Shown here one piece after another: positions 18,700-26,126 of a DNA stretch of 64,000 nucleotides (positions are counted from its first letter, which is position 1; the number at the start of each line of letters is the position of its first letter). Origin of the DNA: Methylococcales bacterium (GTDB lineage Bacteria; Pseudomonadota; Gammaproteobacteria; Methylococcales; Methylomonadaceae). Position numbers and translations under genes: made by a program. The DNA lies in NCBI GenBank assembly GCA_026398895.1, contig JAPLRZ010000043.1:1-64000 (forward strand). The letters run 5' to 3'. Under the pieces are notes generated by a model that saw only the letters and a program-made list of their open reading frames with translations, made no database searches and had not been told where the DNA came from.

Positions 18700-19425
18700 C
18701 ACAAATGGCGATTATCCAACTGAGTGAAGCCTTCAAAAACTTCTTTGCAGGACGCGCAAGTTACCCGCAGTTCAAAAAGAAAGGCAGAAGCCACGACAGC
18801 TTTACTCGCACCAACGACCAATTCGTGATTAAGGCTTCACGCATCCGCACCCCCAATCTAGGCTGGGTGCGGATGCGTGAATCTTTACGCTTCAGCGGAG
18901 AAATCCTATCTGCCACGATTTCCCGCACCGCCGACCGATGGTACGCCAGTATCAACATTGAAACCGAAGATAAATCCCATTTACCAAAAGCCGAAAACCA
19001 AGGCATGGTGGGTGTAGATTTAGGACTCAAAGCACTGGCGACCCTATCAACAGGCGAATTGATAACGGGCGCAAAACCATTAAAGCGACTCATGGCAAAA
19101 CACCTTGCACCAACTGACCACCGATTTAACCCTCCGTTTTCACACTATCGGGATTGAAGACTTGAATATTAAAGGTATGGTGAAAAATAGAAAACTCAGT
19201 CGTGCTATTAGCGACATGGGCTTTTTTGAGTTTCGTAGACACACAGTTACAAAGCAGAAATGCGCGATGGTTTAGTCGTGGTAGCGGACAGATGGTATCC
19301 TAGCAGTTCGGTGTGCGGCGATGTTCAAGCATCACTACCTCTCTCAGTCCGAGAATGGACGTGTCCACGGTGCCAGCCTGTAGAGCGGAAGGCTCTGGCT
19401 CTAGAACAAAACCAGCCGCAATGAA
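18700..19425 (+). pseudogene. tnpB: TnpB RNA-guided nuclease, broken
   Basis: The N-terminal third is missing. What remains shows ASYPQFKKKGRSHDSFTRTN, then GVDLGLKALATLSTGE with the RuvC-I aspartate. After a frame change near 19100 comes IGIEDLNIKGM with the RuvC-II glutamate, and after another near 19247 ADRWYPSSSVCGD and SVREWTCPRC from the zinc ribbon, in which the first CxxC has lost a cysteine. Three frames are needed to read it. Intact TnpB is a guide-RNA-directed DNA nuclease and the ancestor of Cas12; this copy cannot be active. It lies directly before a CRISPR array, but nothing shows a functional link. Confidence 0.88.
18836..18881. repeat. 17-bp perfect inverted repeat inside the tnpB remnant
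   Basis: The arm TTCACGCATCCGCACCC and its exact complement flank a 12-base loop. On the coding strand it spells the family's conserved WVRMRE segment, so one arm is native tnpB sequence. The other arm, encoding ASRIRTP, may be an inverted copy. Confidence 0.75.
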
Positions 19426-19458
19426 CTGGGTAGCGCGTTTAAATATGTGTGGAGAGCG

Positions 19459-19951
19459 TTTCTAAGCTGCCTGTGTGGCAGTGAACTTACTCTTTATAAT
19501 AGCCGATGCAAAGCGACTTTTCTAAGCTGCCTGTGAGGCAGTGAACCCAGCAATTATCCATCTTAGCCCTCGTCAACTTTTCTAAGCTGCCTGTGCGGCA
19601 GTGAACTTGGTGTGGGTTCTTCGATGGTAGCGGTTATCTTTCTAAGCTGCCTGTGCGGCAGTGAACATCAAATTAACATGGCTGTCTATTTCGTAACTTT
19701 TCTAAGCTGCCTGTGCGGCAGTGAACGTCTAAAAGAGCGGCTTATTAGGCTAAAAGGGTTTCTAAGCTGCCTGTGCGGCAGTGAACGCGATGGCGTATCA
19801 AGTTGGTATGCAGTGGGTTTTCTAAGCTGCCTGTGCGGCAGTGAACATTACATCCACACGCCGTTTTCCCACAAAATTTTTCTAAGCTGCCTGTGCGGCA
19901 GTGAACGCGTGGGGTAACAGGTGCGGAAACTATCCAGTTTTCTAAGCTGCC
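19459..19951 (-). CRISPR. type I-F CRISPR array, 8 full repeats plus one truncated, 8 spacers, no cas genes
   Basis: Eight 28-base repeats start at 19459, 19519, 19579, 19639, 19699, 19759, 19819 and 19879 with an exact 60-base period, so all spacers are 32 bases. On the minus strand the repeat begins GTTCACTGCCGCACAGGCAG and ends CTTAGAAA, the type I-F consensus with the CTGCC/GGCAG stem. The two leftmost copies each carry one substitution at the same stem-loop position, as expected at the leader-distal end, so transcription would run leftward. The rightmost copy (19939-19951) keeps only 13 bases and joins nifE sequence, so the leader is lost. No cas gene is in the window. Spacer acquisition here is therefore not expected. 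Confidence 0.95.
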
Positions 19952-20193
19952 CTCGGTGGATTTTTTCGTGCCTGTGGCAACCACCACCATGCCTAAATCT
20001 TGCAGCGCGGAAATCACTGACCAACTTTTAACCCCGCCCGTGAATAACAACACCCGTTTACCTTTCAACCGCGCTTGCCACGGTTTCAAGGCTACACGAA
20101 TTCGTGTTTCTTCGCGGGCAATCACCGCTTCAGTTCGCGTAATTAAATCGTCATCATTTAACGCGTGAGCAAAACCGCGTAACGCCTCAGGGT
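19952..20193 (-). pseudogene. nifE: nifE fragment (nitrogenase cofactor scaffold)
   Basis: About 80 codons on the minus strand read [71 protein letters not shown]. The TGGVKSWS and GTKKSTE motifs identify the middle of NifE, part of the NifEN scaffold on which the nitrogenase FeMo cofactor is matured. Intact NifE is about 450 residues and continues after KSTE; here the next base belongs to a truncated CRISPR repeat. The upstream side ends at a REP-like palindrome. It is therefore a fragment left by rearrangement. It implies that the strain or its ancestor carried nif genes. Confidence 0.88.
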
Positions 20194-20261
20194 TAGGCGA
20201 TAGCTGTAACCCGACAACCGCGTGGTGTACGGTGTGTGTCGGGTTACGCTATCGCTAACCC
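20190..20261. repeat. long imperfect inverted repeat (GGGTTAGCGATAGC type)
   Basis: The left arm GGGTTAGGCGATAGCTGTAA pairs with the right arm ending GCTATCGCTAACCC, with CCGACA/TGTCGG continuing the stem and about 20 bases of loop. It sits at the outer end of the nifE fragment and may mark the other breakpoint. Confidence 0.7.
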
Positions 20262-20367
20262 GACCTACTCGGCTTACGAGTTAATTTTGTGTAGCTCGTG
20301 TGAAGCGTAGCAGAACACGGGGAACAGTGACACCCCTCATTTCGAAAGGCTCCATGTGGGCTACTCG

Positions 20368-21012
20368 CTATTTGCTCCCAATTATTTCTTCAATCAGAAG
20401 TTTTGCCAGAATATGAGATGCCTTTTCAAAAGATAGTCGAAGTTTGTTCGGCTCCTTATAAAAGTTTTCAAGCGTATCACCAATATTGTTTTCGTCGTTT
20501 ACTGGAGTAATGTACTCCTGACCTTTCCATAAAATAGTTCCATCCAGTTTTGTCAGTTGGGCAGAAACGGTCAATTGGGGATAGGGCGTACTGGTAAGTC
20601 CATTGCCTTGATTAAGACCAAAAAGTTCTATTTTCGTTTTAAATATCGCTTTCTCGGAGTTAGGTTGAACGACTTTAAATGTTTTTGTTTCGATGATTTG
20701 TTTTTCAAAATCTTTGATAAAAATTTCACCAACGTTAATGTTTTCTTTTTTCATGAATTCAGCGAGTTGTATTCCATTACTTTTAGCATCATCCATTGTT
20801 GCTAAAGCTCCTAAAACTCCAAAGACACCAGCGAATGATTGGACTTGACCATGATAAAAAGCAATGCTTGGTACAGAGACATTCTTGTTAATAGAAACAG
20901 CGTTATATTCAGTAATCTGACCTACTGATAAGGATGGTTGGGATGCACAGCCAAATAAAAGCATTGTTGTAAAACCAATAACTGTAACTAATTGATATTT
21001 AGATATTTTCAT
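20368..21012 (-). CDS. hypothetical lipoprotein downstream of xoxF
   Basis: The 214-residue protein starts at 21012, where GAGAGAATA precedes the ATG and MKISKYQLVTVIGFTTMLLF leads to the lipobox FGC; the frame is open further upstream but that would run through the xoxF terminator. After the lipid cysteine the protein is soluble and mixed alpha/beta, with no motif recognised. It resembles in general form the small outer-membrane lipoproteins that assist transport or assembly, but this cannot be shown. xoxF ends 84 bases upstream and a terminator separates the two genes, so expression may be read-through or independent. Confidence 0.75.
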   Translation of the reverse strand: MKISKYQLVTVIGFTTMLLFGCASQPSLSVGQITEYNAVSINKNVSVPSIAFYHGQVQSFAGVFGVLGALATMDDAKSNGIQLAEFMKKENINVGEIFIKDFEKQIIETKTFKVVQPNSEKAIFKTKIELFGLNQGNGLTSTPYPQLTVSAQLTKLDGTILWKGQEYITPVNDENNIGDTLENFYKEPNKLRLSFEKASHILAKLLIEEIIGSK

Positions 21013-21042
21013 TATTCTCTCGCAACAGAATTTTAAAAAAAA

Positions 21043-21070
21043 AGCCTTGGTCAACGAATCGATCAAGGCT
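21043..21070 (-). terminator. rho-independent terminator after xoxF
   Basis: On the minus strand AGCCTTGATC pairs with GACCAAGGCT and is followed by a run of nine T. It lies 26 bases after the xoxF stop codon and before the lipoprotein start. Confidence 0.88.
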
Positions 21071-21096
21071 CTCATTGTCAACGAATAGCGTTTAGC

Positions 21097-23028
21097 TTAT
21101 TTGTTGTCTGGCAATGCAAATACGGTGAACACGCCACCTTGTTTGGTGAATGAACCTAGGCTTGCATACGCGCCGTTAGCACCTAAACCTTCTTGTGAGA
21201 TTTTCAGAGCGATTTTTTGTAGCTCTGCTTTTTTCGCAGGATCAGTTTCTGCTGCCGCTTTCGCTTCTGCTTCTTCTAACTGTTTGCCGAAATCAGTTGC
21301 GATACCGATACCTGCCCAGCCACCAATACCTGACAATACGCCAACATATTGTTTGCCTTCGTAGCTCCAAGTGTTGACGTTACCGATGATGCCTGATGGG
21401 GTTTTGAATTTGTACAATTCTTTACCTGTTTTTGCATCAACTGCTTTCAAGTAACCTTCTAGTGTGCCGTAGAATACTACGCCACCCGCAGTTGCAACTG
21501 AACCAGACCATACAGAGAACGGTTCTTTGTTAGACCATGCGATTTTGCCTGTTTTAGCATCAAACGCGGTGAACTGACCTAAGTTATGCGTACCGTCTGG
21601 TTTGCCTGTCATAACGTCTGCACCAGCTGGCATCATGTCTAGCGTTGCGCCAACATAAGGTTGACCTGCTGTGTATGAAACTTGGAAGGGTTCGTAGTTC
21701 ATACATAAGTGGTTGCCTGAGATATAGAACAAGCCAGTTTGTGGAGAGTAAGATACAGGTTGTTGGTTTTTAGAACCTAACGCCGCTGGACATACGCCTT
21801 CAGATTTAACATCTTCGCCGTTTTGTTCAGTTGAGTATTTAGCAACAACTGCTGGACGACCTGATTTCATGTCAACATGAGAAGCCCAGTTAACTGATTT
21901 GTCGAATTTTTCAGCAACTAACAATTCACCTGTTTCACGATCCAATGTATAACCAAAACCGTTACGGTCGAAATGCACGATAGTTTTGTGCATTTTGCCT
22001 TTCACTTCTTGGTCAACTAACACAGTTTCGTTGATACCGTCAAAGTCCCATTCGTCATGCGGAGTCATTTGGTAAACCCATTTAACTTCACCTGTGTCCG
22101 CATCACGCGCCCACAATGACATAGACCATTTGTTGTCACCAGGACGTTGTACTGGGTTCCAAGTGGATGGGTTGCCTGATCCGTAGTAAATCAAGTTCAA
22201 TTTAGGATCGTAGCTAGTCCAGCCCCAAGTTGTTCCGCCACCAATTTTCCACTGGTCGCCTTCCCACGTTTTGATACTTGAATTTTCGCCAACTTTAGCA
22301 ACTTTACCGTCTTCCCAAGTAGTGGTTTTATCAGCATTGATTAACGTGTCTTTATCGGGTCCGATGCTATAACCTTTCCACGCCAATTTGCCAGTGTTGA
22401 TGTCATAAGCGGCTAAGAAACCACGCACACCAAATTCACCACCTGAAATACCAGTTAAGACTTTGTCTTTAACAACTAAAGGCGCGTTAGTATTGGTCAT
22501 ACCTAATTTAGGGTCACCGTTTTGTACGCTCCATACTCTTTTACCTGTTTTTGCATCGAGTGCAGTCAACACAGTGTTAGATTGTTGTAGGAAGATTTTG
22601 CCGTCGCCGTAAGCTAAACCACGGTTAACCGTGTCACAGCACATCACAGGAATGGTTACGTCAGCATCTTGAGTCGGTTCAAATTCCCAGATAACGGCTT
22701 GAGTTTTTTGATCTAATGCGTAAACTTTATTTGGAAATGGTGTGTGAATGTAAATAACGTCATCAACAACTAAAGGACCGCCTTCATGACCACGCAATAC
22801 GCCTGTAGAGAAAGACCAAGCGGGTTGTAGAGTTTTAACATTATCAGCGTTGATTTCTTTTAATTCGCTATAACGAGTGCCTGCATAATCACCGCCCCAA
22901 GTTGCCCAGTTAGCTGGATTCTTAGTCAATGTTTCAACGCCTTGATTCGCAGTTGAAATTGTTGGTACGGTTAGCAAAGCGGCAACACTTGAAGCAAGTA
23001 GCCAGCTTTTTAAAGGCTTTTTCATCAT
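21097..23028 (-). CDS. xoxF: lanthanide-dependent methanol dehydrogenase XoxF
   Basis: A 643-residue PQQ quinoprotein of the periplasm that oxidises methanol to formaldehyde or formate. The signal peptide ends near STANQ. The eight-bladed propeller contains the adjacent-cysteine disulfide C130-C131, E198 in GGEFG and N286 in GSGNPSTWN as metal ligands, and PHDEWDFDG with catalytic D328 plus D330. The second Asp is the mark of XoxF; calcium MxaF has Ala there, so lanthanide use follows from known structures. A charged insert near residues 585-615 ([13 protein letters not shown]) lies close to the C terminus. Ribosome-binding site AAGGAG is eight bases before the ATG. No xoxG cytochrome, xoxJ or pqq genes are nearby. 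Confidence 0.95.
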   Translation of the reverse strand: MMKKPLKSWLLASSVAALLTVPTISTANQGVETLTKNPANWATWGGDYAGTRYSELKEINADNVKTLQPAWSFSTGVLRGHEGGPLVVDDVIYIHTPFPNKVYALDQKTQAVIWEFEPTQDADVTIPVMCCDTVNRGLAYGDGKIFLQQSNTVLTALDAKTGKRVWSVQNGDPKLGMTNTNAPLVVKDKVLTGISGGEFGVRGFLAAYDINTGKLAWKGYSIGPDKDTLINADKTTTWEDGKVAKVGENSSIKTWEGDQWKIGGGTTWGWTSYDPKLNLIYYGSGNPSTWNPVQRPGDNKWSMSLWARDADTGEVKWVYQMTPHDEWDFDGINETVLVDQEVKGKMHKTIVHFDRNGFGYTLDRETGELLVAEKFDKSVNWASHVDMKSGRPAVVAKYSTEQNGEDVKSEGVCPAALGSKNQQPVSYSPQTGLFYISGNHLCMNYEPFQVSYTAGQPYVGATLDMMPAGADVMTGKPDGTHNLGQFTAFDAKTGKIAWSNKEPFSVWSGSVATAGGVVFYGTLEGYLKAVDAKTGKELYKFKTPSGIIGNVNTWSYEGKQYVGVLSGIGGWAGIGIATDFGKQLEEAEAKAAAETDPAKKAELQKIALKISQEGLGANGAYASLGSFTKQGGVFTVFALPDNK

Positions 23029-23043
23029 ATATGATTCTCCTTG

Positions 23044-23093
23044 AGTATTTTATGTAACACAAAATACTGGTTATGTTATTAGACTAATATTAG
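23044..23093 (-). promoter_or_regulatory. inverted repeats in the xoxF leader
   Basis: AGTATTTT and AAAATACT form an 8-bp inverted repeat (23044-23068), just upstream of the xoxF ribosome-binding site. The perfect palindrome CTAATATTAG lies at 23084-23093. Either could be an operator, and the first could also form a leader hairpin. xoxF is regulated by lanthanides in known methylotrophs, but which protein would bind here is unknown. Confidence 0.45.
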
Positions 23094-23226
23094 TTTTTGG
23101 GTGAACGTTTTAATTCCTCCATGCTTAGGAATTTTTCACACCAAGTGCCTAGATTTAATGATTTTGGCTTAAAAGTCAACTTTTAATAGGGATAAGATGT
23201 AATGATTGAACTTAGCCCCTTGTTTT

Positions 23227-23952
23227 TTAAAACACTTCGACTTGATAACCGTCATTATTCCAGCATAAAACCTCGCCTGAGTCTTTAGTCCATGCCGCTA
23301 ATACGAAACGCTGAGCGGCTTGACCGTTGATTTCAAAGCGGTGCAGTGTAGGGCGGTGAGTATGCCCATGAATCAAGCGTAATGTGCCGTAATCACGCAT
23401 TATCTTCGCTACCGTGTCTTGATTGACATCCATTATATCTTGCGATTTTTTACGCTTATGAAAGTAACTGCGCAAGCGATACCAACGAGCAGCTAATAAG
23501 CGCAATAACAGCGGTTTTGACAGTACGTTGTGCTGCCATTCGGGCGTGTGTGATTTAACGCGAAATGCTTGATAAGGCAGGTCATCGGTACACAATAAAT
23601 CACCGTGGGTTATCAGTGTCGGTGTACCGAATAAATCAATCACTGCGTACTCGTCTAATAAAGTCACGCCTGTGTCTTGAGCAAAGCGTGTGCCTAGTAA
23701 AAAATCACGGTTGCCTTGTTGTAAAAAAACTTTTGTACCTGAGTCCGTCAATTGTTTGAGTTGAGCGCGAATTTTGTTATTGGGCGGCATGAAATCATCA
23801 TCACCTATCCAAGTATCGAATAAATCGCCGAGAATATAGACGGCTTTGGCTCTGGTGGCGCGACCTGCTAGGAAACTTAGAAAACGGCGGGTAATTTCGG
23901 GTTTTTCTAGCGATAGGTGTAGGTCGGAAATGAAGAGGGTGTCTTGGTTCAT
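23227..23952 (-). CDS. lpxH: UDP-2,3-diacylglucosamine pyrophosphatase
   Basis: A calcineurin-like phosphoesterase that hydrolyses UDP-2,3-diacylglucosamine to lipid X and UMP in lipid A synthesis, at the inner membrane surface. Motifs in order are SDLHL (metal ligands D and H), GDLFDTWIGDDD, GNRDFLLG, THGD and HGHTHRP. The start at 23952 gives 241 residues and places the first strand close to the N terminus as in the family; an in-frame ATG at 23976 would add eight residues. Neither has a good ribosome-binding site. It follows the broken hicA gene closely. Confidence 0.93.
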   Translation of the reverse strand: MNQDTLFISDLHLSLEKPEITRRFLSFLAGRATRAKAVYILGDLFDTWIGDDDFMPPNNKIRAQLKQLTDSGTKVFLQQGNRDFLLGTRFAQDTGVTLLDEYAVIDLFGTPTLITHGDLLCTDDLPYQAFRVKSHTPEWQHNVLSKPLLLRLLAARWYRLRSYFHKRKKSQDIMDVNQDTVAKIMRDYGTLRLIHGHTHRPTLHRFEINGQAAQRFVLAAWTKDSGEVLCWNNDGYQVEVF

Positions 23953-23979
23953 GAATGGTTTATTATATTGATTCATTTA

Positions 23980-24176
23980 TCATAAATCGCGTTCTGTTAA
24001 ACCAGCATCTTTCAGTAACTTACTTAAAGTGCCTATTTTCAAATCCTGATTGGCATGAACGGGAATCGTCAAAATTTCAGCTTTATCAGGATGTGTATAA
24101 ATATGATGACTACCGCGAATACGTTGTAACTGCCAGCCATGCAAGTGCAAGTGTTACAAAAAGCCTTGCCTGACAT
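23980..24176 (-). pseudogene. hicA: HicA toxin, frameshifted
   Basis: The start reads MSGKAFC, and after a frame change the rest reads HGWQLQRIRGSHHIYTHPDK, AEILTIPVHANQDLKIG and TLSKLLKDAGLTERDL, a typical HicA mRNA interferase with its GSHH histidine. The distance from start to stop is 197 bases, one short of a whole number of codons. The break lies within the first dozen codons, so no complete toxin can be made. The partner hicB immediately upstream is intact. lpxH starts just downstream. Confidence 0.82.
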
Positions 24177-24181
24177 GGATT

Positions 24182-24385
24182 TCATAATTCGATTTCAGCA
24201 ATTTGAGTTTGAGCTTCTTTAGTGATACGCATAGCTGCCACTTCTAACCAACCTTCCGCCGCTTCTTTGATATTTAACAGCGTTTCTTCCAAGGTTTCAC
24301 CCTCAGAAACACAGCCAGCAAAAGCGGGGATTTCAGCCCAAAATCCGCCTTCTTCAGCAGGATGAATAATGACTTGTAACTTCAT
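24182..24385 (-). CDS. hicB: HicB-family antitoxin
   Basis: A 67-residue protein with the HicB partial RNase-H-like fold: MKLQVIIHPAEEGGFWAEIP, then the AGCVSEGETLEETLLNIKEA segment. HicB proteins bind and silence HicA toxin, and longer members also bind the operator DNA; this short form has no DNA-binding tail. It lies five bases before the frameshifted hicA start. With its toxin broken it may be neutral, or may counter a HicA elsewhere. Confidence 0.85.
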   Translation of the reverse strand: MKLQVIIHPAEEGGFWAEIPAFAGCVSEGETLEETLLNIKEAAEGWLEVAAMRITKEAQTQIAEIEL

Positions 24386-24409
24386 GATATTGCCTTATTA
24401 GCAAAATAC

Positions 24410-24520
24410 GGTGGTGGGTTAAATCTGTTATTTAAACTATGTTAGGTTGTTGAGGAGTCCAATAGCTTTAGCTATTGGCGAATTCGCAAAAAGCTAAAGC
24501 TTTTTGACTCCAGATTTTCA
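24410..24520. repeat. MITE-like element copy, right end missing
   Basis: It begins GGTGGTGGGTTAAATCTG, continues with the GGAGTCC...GACTCC double hairpin (24454-24511; hairpins CCAATAGCTTTAGCTATTGG and CAAAAAGCTAAAGCTTTTTG) and ends at CCAGATTTT. The core is nearly identical to the complete copy at 25364-25474, but the right terminal repeat is gone where the regulator gene ends. Confidence 0.75.
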
Positions 24521-24529
24521 AAATAATAT

Positions 24530-24928
24530 TTAACGACTATCCATCATATCGCTTTTATTTTTCATCAATTCAATAATTTCTTTTAAATAAACAATTTCTT
24601 TATTTTGTTGTTCAATCATGAAATGAGCTTTTTCAAGTTCATGAACGCATTGGGTTTCAGTTAAAAGAATATAGCCTTGTGCAAAATGGTTATGTGTACA
24701 GTTTTCTGGAGAAAAATTAAAAACATTTTTAGTGTCAAAACTTAATAAATCTGATAACTCCATGCCTAATACATCCGCTATTTTTTCTAATCTTGGATTT
24801 TGTAATTTCGTTTCACCGCGTTCAATTTTTGCATAACCCGTTGTGGACATACTTAATTTTTCCGCCATTTCTTCCTGCGTCAGTCCTTTTAATGTCCGCA
24901 TTAAGGTAATTTTTTCGCCAAGTTGCAT
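24530..24928 (-). CDS. XRE-family transcriptional regulator with coiled-coil tail
   Basis: The start at 24928 gives 132 residues and has AAAAAGAG six bases before the ATG; a GTG 48 bases upstream is a weaker choice. A helix-turn-helix domain of the XRE type covers about residues 1-65 (LTQEEMAEKLSMSTTGYAKIERG). A middle segment of unknown role is followed by a coiled-coil tail (about 95-130) that probably drives dimerisation. It diverges from the small gene at 25075, which it may control. The 3' end abuts a repeat. Confidence 0.83.
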   Translation of the reverse strand: MQLGEKITLMRTLKGLTQEEMAEKLSMSTTGYAKIERGETKLQNPRLEKIADVLGMELSDLLSFDTKNVFNFSPENCTHNHFAQGYILLTETQCVHELEKAHFMIEQQNKEIVYLKEIIELMKNKSDMMDSR

Positions 24929-25074
24929 AAATTGCTCTTTTTCGGTAGGTGATAGTAACAAATAGTAAGTGGTCACTGTATAAGAATCAAGTCAGAATTC
25001 ACTTAGGCATTGTAGGTTTTAGAGGTTGTCCGTTGCCTTAAATTATATACATCCTCGTTTTTGGGAGAAATGAA

Positions 25075-25323
25075 ATGACTGAGCGTCTTGCGATTGATGT
25101 GAGTGTAGAGAAAGAAACTCAATGGATTGGTTCTCGTTGGGATGATAGATATCCATGCTCTGGAAAGAAAATAACAAGAGTAGAATTTATAAAATCTGTA
25201 TCAGGACAAATGAGAGGTGACGCATATCCTGATGATACCACGTTACCTGATGTGAATGTCCATTGTTGGGCAGAATCATTTACCAAAGTTGCCTACACTT
25301 TAAGAGTTTGGGTTGAAGATTAA
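25075..25323 (+). CDS. hypothetical 82-residue protein
   Basis: A small soluble protein with no family recognised. GGGAGAAATGAA gives a strong ribosome-binding site before the ATG. The sequence is rich in Trp, Asp and Arg (QWIGSRWDDRYPCSGKK), has two cysteines, and no signal or membrane segment. It is divergent from the XRE regulator, with about 146 bases between their starts, and could be its target. A MITE-like element lies 40 bases downstream. Confidence 0.65.
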   Translation: MTERLAIDVSVEKETQWIGSRWDDRYPCSGKKITRVEFIKSVSGQMRGDAYPDDTTLPDVNVHCWAESFTKVAYTLRVWVED

Positions 25324-25363
25324 TCATACATTGCTCTAAGTACGTTGGGGCAAGCCTTAAGCG

Positions 25364-25474
25364 GGTAGTGGATTAAATCTGTTATTTAAGCCGCTGATGC
25401 GGAGTCCAATAGCTTTAGCTATTGGCGATTCACAAAAAGCTAAAGCTTTTTGACTCCAGATTTTACCCACTACC
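25364..25474. mobile_element. 111-bp MITE-like element with 8-bp direct repeats
   Basis: The terminal inverted repeats GGTAGTGGATTAAATCTG and CAGATTTTACCCACTACC match at 16 of 18 positions. The core is the GGAGTCC...GACTCC double hairpin (25401-25457). CTTAAGCG occurs directly on both sides (25356-25363 and 25475-25482), as expected of a target-site duplication. The outer flanks GTTGGGG and CCCCAAC are also inverted, so the insertion seems to have hit the centre of an older palindrome. It carries no gene. Confidence 0.8.
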
Positions 25475-25544
25475 CTTAAGCGAACCCCAACATTTATCCT
25501 GTTTGGCTATTTGTTGGATTCGTACCTCATTCCAAGCTACGGCT

Positions 25545-26126
25545 TTATTTTAAAACTTCCGCTTTTTCAATTACGATGTCAGTTTTAGGTACATCTGAAT
25601 GCCCGCCACGATTACCAGTGGCTTGGGTAGCCATTTTATCCACCACATCCATGCCTTCAATCACTTCACCAAATACTGCATAACCCCAACCGCTGGCATT
25701 TTTAGCGGTATGATTCAAAAATGTATTGTCTTTGAGGTTGATGAAAAATTGTGCAGTAGCAGAATCAACCACGCCAGTACGCGCCATTGCTAACGTGCCA
25801 CGGGTATTTTTTAGCCCATTATCGGCTTCATTTTTAATGGGTGCGTGGACGGCTTTTTGATTAAAGCTGGTATCAAAACCACCGCCTTGTGCCATAAAAT
25901 CAGGAATAACACGGTGAAAAATTGTACCGTTATAAAAACCTTCTGTGACATAAGTTAAAAAATTGGCTGCTGAAATCGGAGCTTTTTCGCTATTTAATTG
26001 AATAACGATGTCACCTAGTGAGGTGGTTAATTTAACTTTGGTTTGTGTATCAGACATTTTGTTTTCCGTTGCAAAAGAGAGTGTGGTAGTAAAAAGTAGT
26101 AACATCGACAGCATAAAGACGCGCAT
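25545..26126 (-). CDS. ppiA: cyclophilin-type peptidyl-prolyl isomerase, exported
   Basis: A 193-residue cyclophilin that speeds proline cis-trans isomerisation during protein folding. The signal peptide MRVFMLSMLLLFTTTLSFA predicts periplasmic location. The core has FHRVIPDFMAQGGGF with the catalytic Arg, the MARTGVVDSATAQFFINL segment and the WGYAVFGEVIEGMDVVDK strand. AAGGAAA precedes the ATG. The exported form supports PpiA, although short bacterial PpiA and PpiB are closely similar. Confidence 0.9.
   Translation of the reverse strand: MRVFMLSMLLLFTTTLSFATENKMSDTQTKVKLTTSLGDIVIQLNSEKAPISAANFLTYVTEGFYNGTIFHRVIPDFMAQGGGFDTSFNQKAVHAPIKNEADNGLKNTRGTLAMARTGVVDSATAQFFINLKDNTFLNHTAKNASGWGYAVFGEVIEGMDVVDKMATQATGNRGGHSDVPKTDIVIEKAEVLK

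Larger units (their letters stand above)
18241..19425 (+). mobile_element. decayed IS607-family element
   Basis: Remnants of both IS607 genes lie in order: the MerR-like helix-turn-helix and part of the serine recombinase of tnpA, then a broken tnpB. There are at least three frame changes and an internal loss removes the catalytic serine region of TnpA. The element fills the space between the L,D-transpeptidase gene and the CRISPR array, ending about 34 bases before the first repeat. IS607 makes no fixed target duplication, so exact ends cannot be set. Confidence 0.85.

Noticed and set aside
18303-19157. A 284-residue protein reading as recombinase plus TnpB
   Set aside because: It starts within the wrong frame, lacks the catalytic serine region and ends in a frameshift; it is a chimera of two broken IS607 genes.
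19459-19951. Link between the TnpB remnant and the CRISPR array as a Cas12-like system
   Set aside because: The repeat is of type I-F, TnpB is broken in three frames, and no cas genes are present; neighbourhood alone does not support a system.
19612-20125. Open frames with a repeated FLSCLCGSE peptide (plus strand) and a minus-strand frame that includes the GSLE repeats
   Set aside because: They are translations of the CRISPR repeats and the joined nifE fragment; the 60-base period explains the repeated peptide.
20190-20261. Recombination attachment site
   Set aside because: It is an inverted repeat of a widespread intergenic type with no integrase gene or direct-repeat partner nearby.
23029-23226. 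Riboswitch in the leader of xoxF
   Set aside because: Only short inverted repeats are visible; no known riboswitch core was recognised.
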